In this document: piece after piece, positions 1-6,410 of the stretch
Position numbering within the stretch: the stretch's first letter is position 1
How the letters are laid out: each line of letters begins with the position of its first letter
Assembly: GCA_964369725.1 (NCBI GenBank)
Contig: CAYJGC010000013.1
Coordinates: forward strand, 1-35,814
Direction: 5' to 3'
Origin: Paraeggerthella sp964369725
GTDB lineage: Bacteria > Actinomycetota > Coriobacteriia > Coriobacteriales > Eggerthellaceae
DNA length: 35,814 nucleotides
The notes under the pieces: model-generated
The model's input: the letters and a program-made list of their open reading frames with translations, nothing else
Databases searched by the model: none
What the model was told of the DNA's origin: nothing
Made by a program: the position numbers and the translations under genes

Positions 1-312
1 GTTTTGTCGGTAGAGATTCGTGACATCATGATTCCACATGAGTTGCAAAATGCACTTTCGAAAGAGGCTCAGGCTGAGCGCGAGCGTAATGCGCGTATTA
101 TTTTGGCTGAGGTAGAAAAAGAGATTTCAGAAATGTTTGTTGAGGCAGCCGATGTATATGATCGCAACCCCCGCGCAATGAAGCTAAGGGCCATGAATCT
201 CGCTTATGAGGGCGCAAAAGACTCAAAAGGCATCTTGCTTGCCCCAAGCTCTCTAGCAGATGGTTTTAATGTTGTAGAAGGTGCTGTAGCAAGCAATCTT
301 AACAAGGGATAG
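1..312 (+). CDS. SPFH/band-7 (slipin/stomatin-like) protein, C-terminal part only
   Basis: The reading frame is already open at base 1, so this is the 3' end of a gene that starts before the window. The visible 103 residues begin VLSVEIRDIMIPHELQNALS and continue with an AQAERERNARIILAEVEKE helix. This is the end of an SPFH (band 7) domain followed by the charged coiled-coil helix of prokaryotic slipins, where the usual wording is close to 'V.I.DI.IP..LQ.A...QAEAERE.RARII.AE'. Such proteins are membrane-anchored scaffolds that oligomerise in lipid microdomains and are often paired with an NfeD-type membrane protein. The small membrane protein that follows could be a partner, but it is not a recognisable NfeD. 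Family assignment is from the motif only; the substrate or client is unknown. Confidence 0.8.
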   Translation, partial: VLSVEIRDIMIPHELQNALSKEAQAERERNARIILAEVEKEISEMFVEAADVYDRNPRAMKLRAMNLAYEGAKDSKGILLAPSSLADGFNVVEGAVASNLNKG

Positions 313-346
313 AAGTAGCCCTGACATTATATGCGGTACACTTAAG

Positions 347-390
347 GGCATCTCGTGCTCCGTTTAGGACACTAGGCACCCTTTTTTGCA
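347..390 (+). terminator. Possible imperfect terminator after the SPFH gene
   Basis: An AAGGG and a following GTGC can pair imperfectly with GCACCCTT, which is followed by a run of T (CCCTTTTTTG). The stem has a bulge of several bases, so this is only a weak candidate for an intrinsic terminator between the SPFH gene and the small membrane protein. Confidence 0.3.
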
Positions 391-408
391 ATCAAAGGAA
401 GAGTACTC

Positions 409-654
409 GTGACGAGTTTTGCCAACTTTAGGTTGCAGGCTTGCCTTTATTTAAAAGGCAAGCAAAAGTTGCGAAAAATTCCAACCGAAAAGGGAGAGCG
501 TCTTATGAGATTCCCCTATTTCCTTCTCGCGCTTATTGCCTTTTGTATGGTTGGATTTATGAGAGTGAGTGACATTTTGACTCTCATTTCTGCAAGTGTT
601 CCTGTGTATTATATTGTTGCCTTTATTCTTGGTCGCTACAAGTCAAAGCTATAG
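409..654 (+). CDS. Small membrane protein, two predicted transmembrane helices
   Basis: I do not recognise a family. From GTG 409 the product is 81 residues, with a basic N-terminal third (K/R-rich to about residue 32) and then two hydrophobic segments, FPYFLLALIAFCMVGFM and LISASVPVYYIVAFIL, ending in RYKSKL. GTG 409 has a good ribosome site (AAAGGAAGAG about 8 bases upstream). An internal ATG at 505 also has one (AAGGGAGAG about 6 bases upstream) and would give a 49-residue protein that is essentially just the two helices. Both starts are credible and both products could be made. It lies downstream of the SPFH gene on the same strand and is followed by a hairpin terminator, so it may be the last gene of that transcript. 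Confidence 0.55.
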   Translation: MTSFANFRLQACLYLKGKQKLRKIPTEKGERLMRFPYFLLALIAFCMVGFMRVSDILTLISASVPVYYIVAFILGRYKSKL

Positions 655-768
655 GATGCATTGCAAAGATGTACCTTGAAGAAGTCAGGCAGAAAGCAAA
701 ACACTCCTTACCTGAATGAGCTAGACCCCAAAATTTGGATGGTTTGATAAAGTTCTTAAACGTCTTTC

Positions 769-819
769 ATGGAATGGCTTCGGTATTGCACCAGAGCCAT
801 TCCATTTGGTTTGTTTTAT
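769..819 (+). terminator. Intrinsic terminator after the small membrane protein gene
   Basis: ATGGAATGGCT (769-779) and AGCCATTCCAT (795-805) form a perfect 11-bp stem with a 15-base loop, followed by the T-rich tail TTGGTTTGTTTTAT. It suits the plus strand. It also lies in the gap between two converging genes, so it may also stop transcription coming from the helicase gene. Confidence 0.75.
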
Positions 820-846
820 AAATCTTCAGGCTTGTAAGCGTTGGCC

Positions 847-2661
847 TTACTCAAATTTTGAGTAATTGTAGTTGCTGGGTTTGTTCTTGCTACGTTGCTT
901 TTTTGGTTTTGTTTCGGTTTGTCTGTCTGAAGGTTTCGCGGAGCTTACGCGCTTTGCTGCACTTGAGTAGTTGCTTGATTTCCCAGAAGGTTTCCTATCT
1001 GCATAGCTGCGCTTTTGGCCATTCTGGCTTGAGCTGTTTCCGAAGCCGCCTTCAGCGGTTTTGCGCTTGCGATTTGAGCGACCAGGGCGGAAATCTCCTT
1101 CTGGTGCACTTTGTTCTTTGCGGCGATTATTATCAGGGCGAGTGCTTTGGGCGCGTTTTTCTGCGCTTTCGTTGCGTTTACTGAGGTTGCCGCTAGTTCG
1201 ATTGCTGCGATTGTCGTGAGAATCGCTCGTAAAGCGGTCGCTCTTTTCGCGCTTGTTTTCGAAAGTTGCCTGCGAATCTTTGTTGCGTTTGCCATATTTG
1301 CCATTGTCTCGTCCTTCGCGTTCACCTTCAACTCGCTTTGAAGGGCGGTTGCCAAATTCTCTGCGCTCGCCACTACGCTCGTTGCGACTGCCTTCAGAAC
1401 GCTTGTTGCTGCGTGCGTCAGATCTGCCTCGATTACCTCCCTGGTTGTTGTCGCGCTTTGATCCTTTGCCTTTGCCAGCGTTTGAACCACGTCGACTGGA
1501 GCCTTTTTTAGGTTTATCAAGCATGGTTGGGTCAAGTTCGTAGTTCTCAAGACCCATAAAAGGAATTTCTTTATCGATGAGTTTTTCGATATCGCGTAGC
1601 GTCCGGCGTGATTCACGTGTGACGAAAGAAATAGCATAGCCTTGCTCTCCCGCGCGACCCGTACGGCCTATGCGATGCACGTAGTCTTCAGACATGTCGG
1701 GTAAGTCAAAATTGATAACATGATCAACATCGGGCACGTCGATACCGCGTGCTAAGACATCAGTTGCAACCAGAATAGAGGTCTTTCCTCGGCGGAAATT
1801 GTCAAGCGCACGACGGCGTTGACCTTGTGACTTGTCGGAGTGAATGGATTCTGCGCTATAGCCTGCGCGACGCAAATCCTCTGCACAATCTTCGGTGCGA
1901 AATTTGGTGCGTGCAAACACGATTACGCGGTCAGATCCTTTTTCTTCAAGAACCGCTGCAAGCAATTCCGGCTTGAGATGGTTGGGGATAGGCATCATGT
2001 ATTGCTCAACCGTTTTTGCTGTTTCACCATTGCGTGCAATCTCAACTACAGCAGGATCCTTTAACAGTGACCCTAAGTTTTTTTGAATTGATTGGTCGAT
2101 GGTTGCAGAAAAGAGTAGCGTTTGGCGCGTTTCGGGTGTTTGATCTACGATAGTAGTAACGGCAGGCAAAAAACCCATATCTAACATACGGTCAGCTTCG
2201 TCAAGCACTAAAGCATTAATCATGCTTAAGTCTACTACGCCACGATCCATGAGGTCGTTAAGACGCCCAGGAGTTGCAATGAGGATGTCGGTGCCCCCGC
2301 GCAGCTCTTTGATTTGAGGTCCGTAAGGCGTGCCACCAAATACCGTAGTGGTGAAGTGTCCTGTTTTGCGTGATATTTGCATGCAGGTACGTGCAATTTG
2401 TTGCGCAAGTTCGCGCGTTGGACTTACTACCAAAACACGTGGTGCGCGGTTGCGTCCCTTAACGCGGGGAAGTATCGAGAGTAAGGGCAACAAAAACGCA
2501 GCTGTTTTGCCGGTTCCGGTAGAGGCGGCTGCAATGATGTCGCGTCCTTCTAAAATATGAGGAATTGCTTGTTCTTGGACGGGCGTAGGATTCTCATATC
2601 CCAGGCGCTCAATTGCGCTTAGTGCCCCACTCGATAGACCGAGGTCGGTAAATTTAGTCAT
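847..2661 (-). CDS. DEAD-box ATP-dependent RNA helicase with long basic tail
   Basis: ATP-driven unwinding of short RNA duplexes, in ribosome assembly, mRNA turnover or cold adaptation. The ATG at 2661 gives 604 residues beginning MTKFTDLGLSSGALSAIERL, the usual distance ahead of the Q motif (PTPVQEQAIP). Core motifs are all present: ASTGTGKT (about 46-53), PTRELAQQ (81-88), TPGRL, DEAD (154-157), SAT (185-187), ARGIDVP and HRIGRTGRAG. From about residue 383 to the end is a roughly 220-residue low-complexity tail rich in R, K, S, N and G. It probably binds RNA non-specifically, as in RhlE/CsdA-type helicases. The frame is open 67 codons further upstream, but no ribosome site is seen there and that sequence is not helicase-like. 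The gene is isolated and divergent from the polysaccharide-control genes. The RhlE/DeaD subtype cannot be fixed from motifs alone. Confidence 0.95.
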   Translation of the reverse strand: MTKFTDLGLSSGALSAIERLGYENPTPVQEQAIPHILEGRDIIAAASTGTGKTAAFLLPLLSILPRVKGRNRAPRVLVVSPTRELAQQIARTCMQISRKTGHFTTTVFGGTPYGPQIKELRGGTDILIATPGRLNDLMDRGVVDLSMINALVLDEADRMLDMGFLPAVTTIVDQTPETRQTLLFSATIDQSIQKNLGSLLKDPAVVEIARNGETAKTVEQYMMPIPNHLKPELLAAVLEEKGSDRVIVFARTKFRTEDCAEDLRRAGYSAESIHSDKSQGQRRRALDNFRRGKTSILVATDVLARGIDVPDVDHVINFDLPDMSEDYVHRIGRTGRAGEQGYAISFVTRESRRTLRDIEKLIDKEIPFMGLENYELDPTMLDKPKKGSSRRGSNAGKGKGSKRDNNQGGNRGRSDARSNKRSEGSRNERSGERREFGNRPSKRVEGEREGRDNGKYGKRNKDSQATFENKREKSDRFTSDSHDNRSNRTSGNLSKRNESAEKRAQSTRPDNNRRKEQSAPEGDFRPGRSNRKRKTAEGGFGNSSSQNGQKRSYADRKPSGKSSNYSSAAKRVSSAKPSDRQTETKPKKQRSKNKPSNYNYSKFE

Positions 2662-3063
2662 TATTCGTTTCCGTTTCTCTTCGTGCGCTTTCTGTACGCA
2701 GCTTTGCTGTTGCGCAAAGAAAGCCCTTGAAGGACGACTCGATGCGCTGTCTTGTTCGCACCCGCTCCTGCGGCGTGCTTGCGCTTGACTCGAGCCGCTT
2801 ATCTCAATCCGTTTAGCGAACCTAGCAAAACTAGCAGGGCATCTCACTGGGTAAGCCGTTGGCATCCCGAGTATAAAAAAGAAACGAGAAAGAATTTCGT
2901 GTAAAGCGACTGCGAAGTATGACTACTTTTTATCAAGATGTCTTAAAAATCACTGAAAACGCATTGATTATGCAGGAATCTCCATAGAATTTTTTTTGTA
3001 TAGCTGTTATTGTTCTAGATAATTGCTAGTATGCTAGACTAAATTTTGGCTAGGGACATTTTC

Positions 3064-3120
3064 GTGCTAAAGCTTGAGTGGACAGGCACAATCGAAAGCG
3101 AAGGAGATTTTCACCATTGA
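3064..3120 (+). CDS. Putative leader mini-ORF 1 (18 codons)
   Basis: A GTG start at 3064 is preceded by AGGGA at about 7 bases and gives MLKLEWTGTIESEGDFHH followed by TGA. The stop overlaps the TTG start of a second mini-ORF (TTGA). No family is recognised. It could be a regulatory leader peptide for the chain-length/kinase genes, a remnant of a longer gene, or chance. Confidence 0.3.
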   Translation: MLKLEWTGTIESEGDFHH

Positions 3121-3170
3121 TTAACCGTGTGTCGTCGATTACTTGTTTTTCAGGAGAAAAGCAAGAATAA
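3117..3170 (+). CDS. Putative leader mini-ORF 2 (17 codons), overlapping mini-ORF 1
   Basis: A TTG start at 3117 has a strong ribosome site, AAGGAGAT at 3101-3108, about 10 bases upstream and inside mini-ORF 1. The product is MINRVSSITCFSGEKQE. Start and previous stop share bases (TTGA), the classic layout for translational coupling. It ends 39 bases before the chain-length gene. Function unknown; the ribosome site is the main reason to take it seriously. Confidence 0.3.
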   Translation: MINRVSSITCFSGEKQE

Positions 3171-3209
3171 TTTGATGGAGTAAAAAGCTTACTTCAAGAG
3201 AGAGATGAT

Positions 3210-3857
3210 ATGACTTTATTGGAATTGTTTAAGCTTATGCGTAAGCATATAGTCTTTGTAATAGCAACACCGCTTATTTTTGCGCTTGCTGCTGCCGGGG
3301 TGAGCTGGGGATTGTTTCCTAATCAGTACACGGCAACGGTTTCCGTGTATGTGTTAAGTGAGGCCGAAGAAAATACAAGCACCTATACGGATCTTACGGC
3401 ATCTCAACTGATTGCAAACGATATTGCAGAGCTAGCAGAATCGGATACAGTAAGAGATTTGGTGGCGGAATCGTTTGGTATGAGTTCACTTGAGGGTTAT
3501 GAGATTTCAATCGCTTCATCTACGAGTACGCGTGTTATAGATATTTCAGTAACATCGCAAAGAGCAGATGCGGTTCCACTTGTTGCAAATGAGATTGCGG
3601 TAGTGTTGTCAACGGTGGCGCAAGAGGTCATGGGTGTAAAGAGCATAAATATTGTGGACGAAGCCAAGGCACCTGCAAGTCCTTCGGGGCCTCCGCGTGT
3701 CATGTATACTGCAGTGGCTTTTGTTTCTGGAATTTTTCTTGTAGTAGCGGCCGCAGTGCTTCTTGATGTAGTTAACACACGGGTTCGCAGCGTGGAAGAG
3801 GCGGAAAAACTATTGGGCATACCCGCTATCGGACATATCCCTGAGATTAAAAGTTAA
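3210..3857 (+). CDS. Wzz/CapA-type polysaccharide chain-length and kinase-activator protein
   Basis: Membrane adaptor of the Wzz superfamily that sets polysaccharide chain length and activates a partner tyrosine kinase. The 215-residue product has an N-terminal helix (about 13-36, VFVIATPLIFALAAAGVSWGLF), an extracytoplasmic domain starting with the typical NQYTATVSVYVLSE, then a proline-rich AKAPASPSGPPR just ahead of a second helix (about 166-188). It ends in a cytoplasmic tail with RVRSVEEAEKLLGIPAIGHIPEI. That tail is the usual kinase-contacting end in Gram-positive adaptors (CapA, YveK, CpsC), where adaptor and kinase are separate proteins. ATG 3210 follows AGAGAGAGATGAT. The kinase gene follows after 11 bases, so they surely share a transcript. 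Confidence 0.9.
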   Translation: MTLLELFKLMRKHIVFVIATPLIFALAAAGVSWGLFPNQYTATVSVYVLSEAEENTSTYTDLTASQLIANDIAELAESDTVRDLVAESFGMSSLEGYEISIASSTSTRVIDISVTSQRADAVPLVANEIAVVLSTVAQEVMGVKSINIVDEAKAPASPSGPPRVMYTAVAFVSGIFLVVAAAVLLDVVNTRVRSVEEAEKLLGIPAIGHIPEIKS

Positions 3858-3868
3858 GAGGTTGCTAC

Positions 3869-4543
3869 ATGATAAAAAAGAATTCTTTTTCTAATAGTCT
3901 TGAAGTTCAAAATGCCGCTAAAACACTCTATGCAAACATCCGATTTATGTCGCCCGATAATCCGATTAAGACCATAGCCTTTACTAGTTCAATTCCTAAT
4001 GAAGGCAAATCTACCACGTCGATTGAGCTGGCACGTGCAATTGCGACTTCGGAAAAAACTGTCTTATTGGTAGAGGCGGACATGCGTCATCGGTCTCTTG
4101 CGAGTGCACTCAACCTTCGTGCACCGGCAGGTATTTATGCGGTCTTAACCGAAGAAGTTTCTTTGTATCGAGCAGTGGTTCCAGCAGATACTCAAAACTT
4201 GTATTTTTTGGATTCGGAACCTAGTATTCCTAATCCAGCCGATGTTATTTCTTCTAAGCGGTACCGTAAGCTTGTTGCTCTTCTTGCAACGCGCTACGAC
4301 TATGTAATTTTTGATACACCCCCGGTAGGAACGTTTGTTGATGCTGCCATCTTATCTACCATGATTGATGGCGTCATTATGGTGGTCAAGCCAGGAGAGG
4401 TAAAGCGGACCGCACTGCTTAGCGCGTTTGAGCAGTTGAAAAAAGCCAATGCAAACATTCTTGGTCTTTGCGCCACGTTCTGTGAAGGGGTGGGAGCGGA
4501 GTATTACTACGCTTACTATGACCAGAGTGGTAAGCGTTTGTAA
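3869..4543 (+). CDS. BY-type tyrosine-protein kinase (CpsD/CapB/YwqD-like)
   Basis: Cytoplasmic bacterial tyrosine kinase that phosphorylates itself and controls polysaccharide synthesis or export together with the Wzz-like adaptor. The 224 residues carry the three P-loop-derived motifs of the family: Walker A SSIPNEGKSTT (40-50), Walker A' VLLVEADM (65-72) and Walker B YVIFDTPP (145-152). The C-terminus has the tyrosine cluster YYYAYY (212-217), the usual autophosphorylation site. Length and architecture match the cytoplasmic half of Gram-positive systems. It follows the adaptor by 11 bases and is followed after 142 bases by the matching phosphatase. Confidence 0.93.
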   Translation: MIKKNSFSNSLEVQNAAKTLYANIRFMSPDNPIKTIAFTSSIPNEGKSTTSIELARAIATSEKTVLLVEADMRHRSLASALNLRAPAGIYAVLTEEVSLYRAVVPADTQNLYFLDSEPSIPNPADVISSKRYRKLVALLATRYDYVIFDTPPVGTFVDAAILSTMIDGVIMVVKPGEVKRTALLSAFEQLKKANANILGLCATFCEGVGAEYYYAYYDQSGKRL

Positions 4544-4685
4544 GGCATGATACGAGGTTTAGCCGATTTGTTTCAAAGCGACAAGAATGGCTTGCGTGTT
4601 TTTGTTGTTTTTGGTACGACAACAGTTACACTAGAATGTCAATCTTGTGTTGCAGGGTAGGCGCTTAAAGAGATGGGAAGATCAT

Positions 4686-5494
4686 ATGAGAGACGTGCAC
4701 TGCCATATTCTTCCTCTGGTTGATGACGGCGCAAGCTCTTTAGATGAGTCCTTGGCAATGCTGGAGGCTGCTCAAGCGGTAGGTATTACTTCGATAGTCT
4801 GTACGCCGCATTGTCGTGACCCGTACTTTGATTATGATGAAATGTGTAATGCGTTTAGTTTGCTTAAGGCACACGCTGGTAATTTTTGCATTTCAATGGG
4901 ATTCGAGATCTATTACCCAAAACTAATGGAATTAGGAATGGGGTGGCTTGATCGACTTGCTTTTGAAAACTCAAATGAGATTTTGCTTGAATTTCCCACA
5001 AAAGCGCATCCTGTTGATTTCAAGGCTTATGAGCGCACCATCTTTGAAATTCAAAGCAAGGGATATAAGGTCATAATTGCGCACCCGGAAAGATATAGAG
5101 CTATCCAAAACGACAGAAAAATTGCTTATAATCTTGTCGATTCAGGTTGCAGGTTGCAAGCATCAGCAAACTTTTTGTCTGATGGACGATTTGGGATTGT
5201 GAGAAAGACGGCAAATCGTCTGCTTAAAGAGGGGTTATATAGCTATATTGCGAGCGATGCCCATCATGTAGGACACTATAAATTGCTTNNNNNNNNNNNN
5301 NNNNNNNNNNNNNNNNNNNNNNNNNNNNNNNNNNNNNNNNNNNNNNNNNNNNNNNNNNNNNNNNNNNNNNNNNNNNNNNNNNNNNNNNGTTATATAGCTA
5401 TATTGCGAGCGATGCCCATCATGTAGGACACTATAAATTGCTTGGGTTGGCAAAAAAGAAATACCAAACGAATTTGAGGTCATTGGGTGAATAA
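4686..5494 (+). CDS. PHP-type protein-tyrosine phosphatase (CpsB/CapC/YwqE-like), interrupted by an assembly gap
   Basis: Manganese-dependent phosphatase that removes phosphate from the BY-kinase. ATG 4686 is preferred because the product then starts at the metal motif: MRDVHCHILPLVDDGA (H5, H7), TPHC (H42), E74, HPER (H133) and SDAHH (D191-H194) are all visible. The 100 N at 5289-5388 sit inside the gene, and the 55 bases before the gap (5234-5288) recur directly after it (5389-5443). Removing the N and one copy gives an uninterrupted frame that continues GLAKKKYQTNLRSLGE and stops at TAA 5492-5494, about 217 residues. As assembled, 155 extra bases break the frame. A GTG at 4647 would add 13 residues without a clear benefit. 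No polysaccharide-synthesis genes follow. Confidence 0.88.
5289..5388. other. Assembly gap (100 N) flanked by a 55-bp duplicated contig overlap
   Basis: Bases 5234-5288 and 5389-5443 are identical (55 bases, gttatatagc ... aattgctt). An exact overlap on both sides of a standard-length N run is what results when a scaffolder joins two contigs without merging their ends. The duplication is almost certainly not biological, because joining the flanks through a single copy restores the phosphatase frame. Confidence 0.92.
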
Positions 5495-5617
5495 GGCACG
5501 GTGTTTTATCGTCAGGTTGAACACGACCTATTTTTGCGTTGCATAGCAACGGTTTAGTCGATTATTGCTGATATGTGTGGATAGTAGCTCCCGCTTTCGT
5601 GCGCCACGCTGAGCGCT

Positions 5618-6307
5618 TTATTTTTCGAGCGCTAAGCCGTCATGGTACGCAAGGTTTATATGCATTGCATCGCAAAACGGCATATCCTGAGAACCCCCGC
5701 AGCGACAAAGTGTGTAGCGATTGCGTAGCTCGTAGTGTTCTCCGTCAGAACCTACTAAGGGAATTGCTCCCTGAACAAACAGTGGACCGCTGACGCCCAT
5801 TTCTGTATCTTCCAGCAAAGAAATTGCAGGTGACAGCAGTGGCTCATACACCGTTGCATCCTGAGAATCGACATGAACCAAGCGCCCAGCAGGACAATCG
5901 GAAGAAGCCTTGATTGCTTCTTGTTTGGTGTGGGTATCGTCTGAGTAATCGGTGAGAGTCCATACCTCACTGTTGTTACGATGGCAAAAGCGCGCATAGG
6001 CGCATCGTCCGTCATCAAAGAGAGTAACGCCGGGACCAGGAACAATGTCGGCTCGCTCTTCAAATAACTCGTGCGATGCAGTTTCGGTTCCGTCAAAGTT
6101 TACCTTTTTGTGGTGTCCATCGCAAAAAGGCGGTGTCTTTGTCTTGCCGCAACGGCATAGCGCATATGATTCCTGGATAGGGAATGTTTTGGTTGTTCGG
6201 TACTCACGACAATTCTTCGTTTGTATAATGCACTGCTGTAGTAAAGGGATGCTTCCCGTAACGATATAAGGTCCATTGAGAGTAATCTTAATGCTTAGAG
6301 AGGTCAT
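5618..6307 (-). CDS. Double-CDGSH iron-sulfur protein with central Fe-S-like domain
   Basis: Predicted small electron-transfer or iron-sulfur protein. The 229 residues contain two CDGSH-type motifs that bind 2Fe-2S through three cysteines and one histidine: CRCGKTKTPPFCDGHH (51-66) and CRCGGSQDMPFCDAMH (201-216). The second reads CDAMH in place of CDGxH but keeps all four ligands. Between them lies a region with CAYARFCH and CPAGRL cysteines resembling the divergent 4Fe-4S-type domain found with CDGSH repeats in bacteria. The first 40 residues have a repeated 'GP..V.G.IPL' style element that recurs near residue 173. The ribosome site AAGGAG lies very close to the ATG. The gene is on its own on the minus strand, 103 bases downstream of the tRNA nucleotidyltransferase. 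The electron partner is unknown. Confidence 0.88.
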   Translation of the reverse strand: MTSLSIKITLNGPYIVTGSIPLLQQCIIQTKNCREYRTTKTFPIQESYALCRCGKTKTPPFCDGHHKKVNFDGTETASHELFEERADIVPGPGVTLFDDGRCAYARFCHRNNSEVWTLTDYSDDTHTKQEAIKASSDCPAGRLVHVDSQDATVYEPLLSPAISLLEDTEMGVSGPLFVQGAIPLVGSDGEHYELRNRYTLCRCGGSQDMPFCDAMHINLAYHDGLALEK

Positions 6308-6410
6308 AGCTCCTTCTTTCAGGTGGGGTCCGCCTTGTAAGTATAAAAAGAGCAGAAGTAGAGTTCTTTGGTAAGCTTCAGACGTTATGTCATGGTTGCA
6401 CGTTTGTTGT

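Larger units (their letters stand above)
2662..3209. other. Divergent intergenic region: helicase leader, mini-ORFs and wzz upstream region
   Basis: 548 bases between two divergent genes. Bases 2662-2865 are noticeably richer in G+C than their surroundings and contain an in-frame open extension of the helicase gene without a ribosome site, so a long untranslated leader is likely. Bases 2870-2875 read TATACT on the minus strand and could be a -10 box, but no good -35 lies at 16-18 bases. Bases 3015-3053 hold four CTAG tetramers in 39 bases. Bases 3064-3170 hold two short overlapping ORFs with ribosome sites. No full-size gene is seen. Confidence 0.5.

Noticed and set aside
313..408. A tRNA or other structured RNA after the SPFH gene
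   Set aside because: GCCCT/AGGGC and GTGC/GCAC can pair, but no cloverleaf, anticodon arm or T-loop pattern could be built.
858..1637. Several long open frames on both strands opposite or within the helicase tail
   Set aside because: They are frame shadows of the low-complexity Arg/Ser/Lys/Asn tail, with no ribosome sites and no family features.
2662..2865. 67-residue N-terminal extension of the helicase from ATG 2865
   Set aside because: No ribosome site, unusual composition, and the conserved helicase start falls at ATG 2661. Kept only as a possible leader.
5234..5443. 55-bp direct repeat flanking the first N run as a possible mobile-element target duplication
   Set aside because: Length is identical to that at the second gap, the N runs have the standard 100-base length, and collapsing restores a gene; assembly overlap explains it fully.
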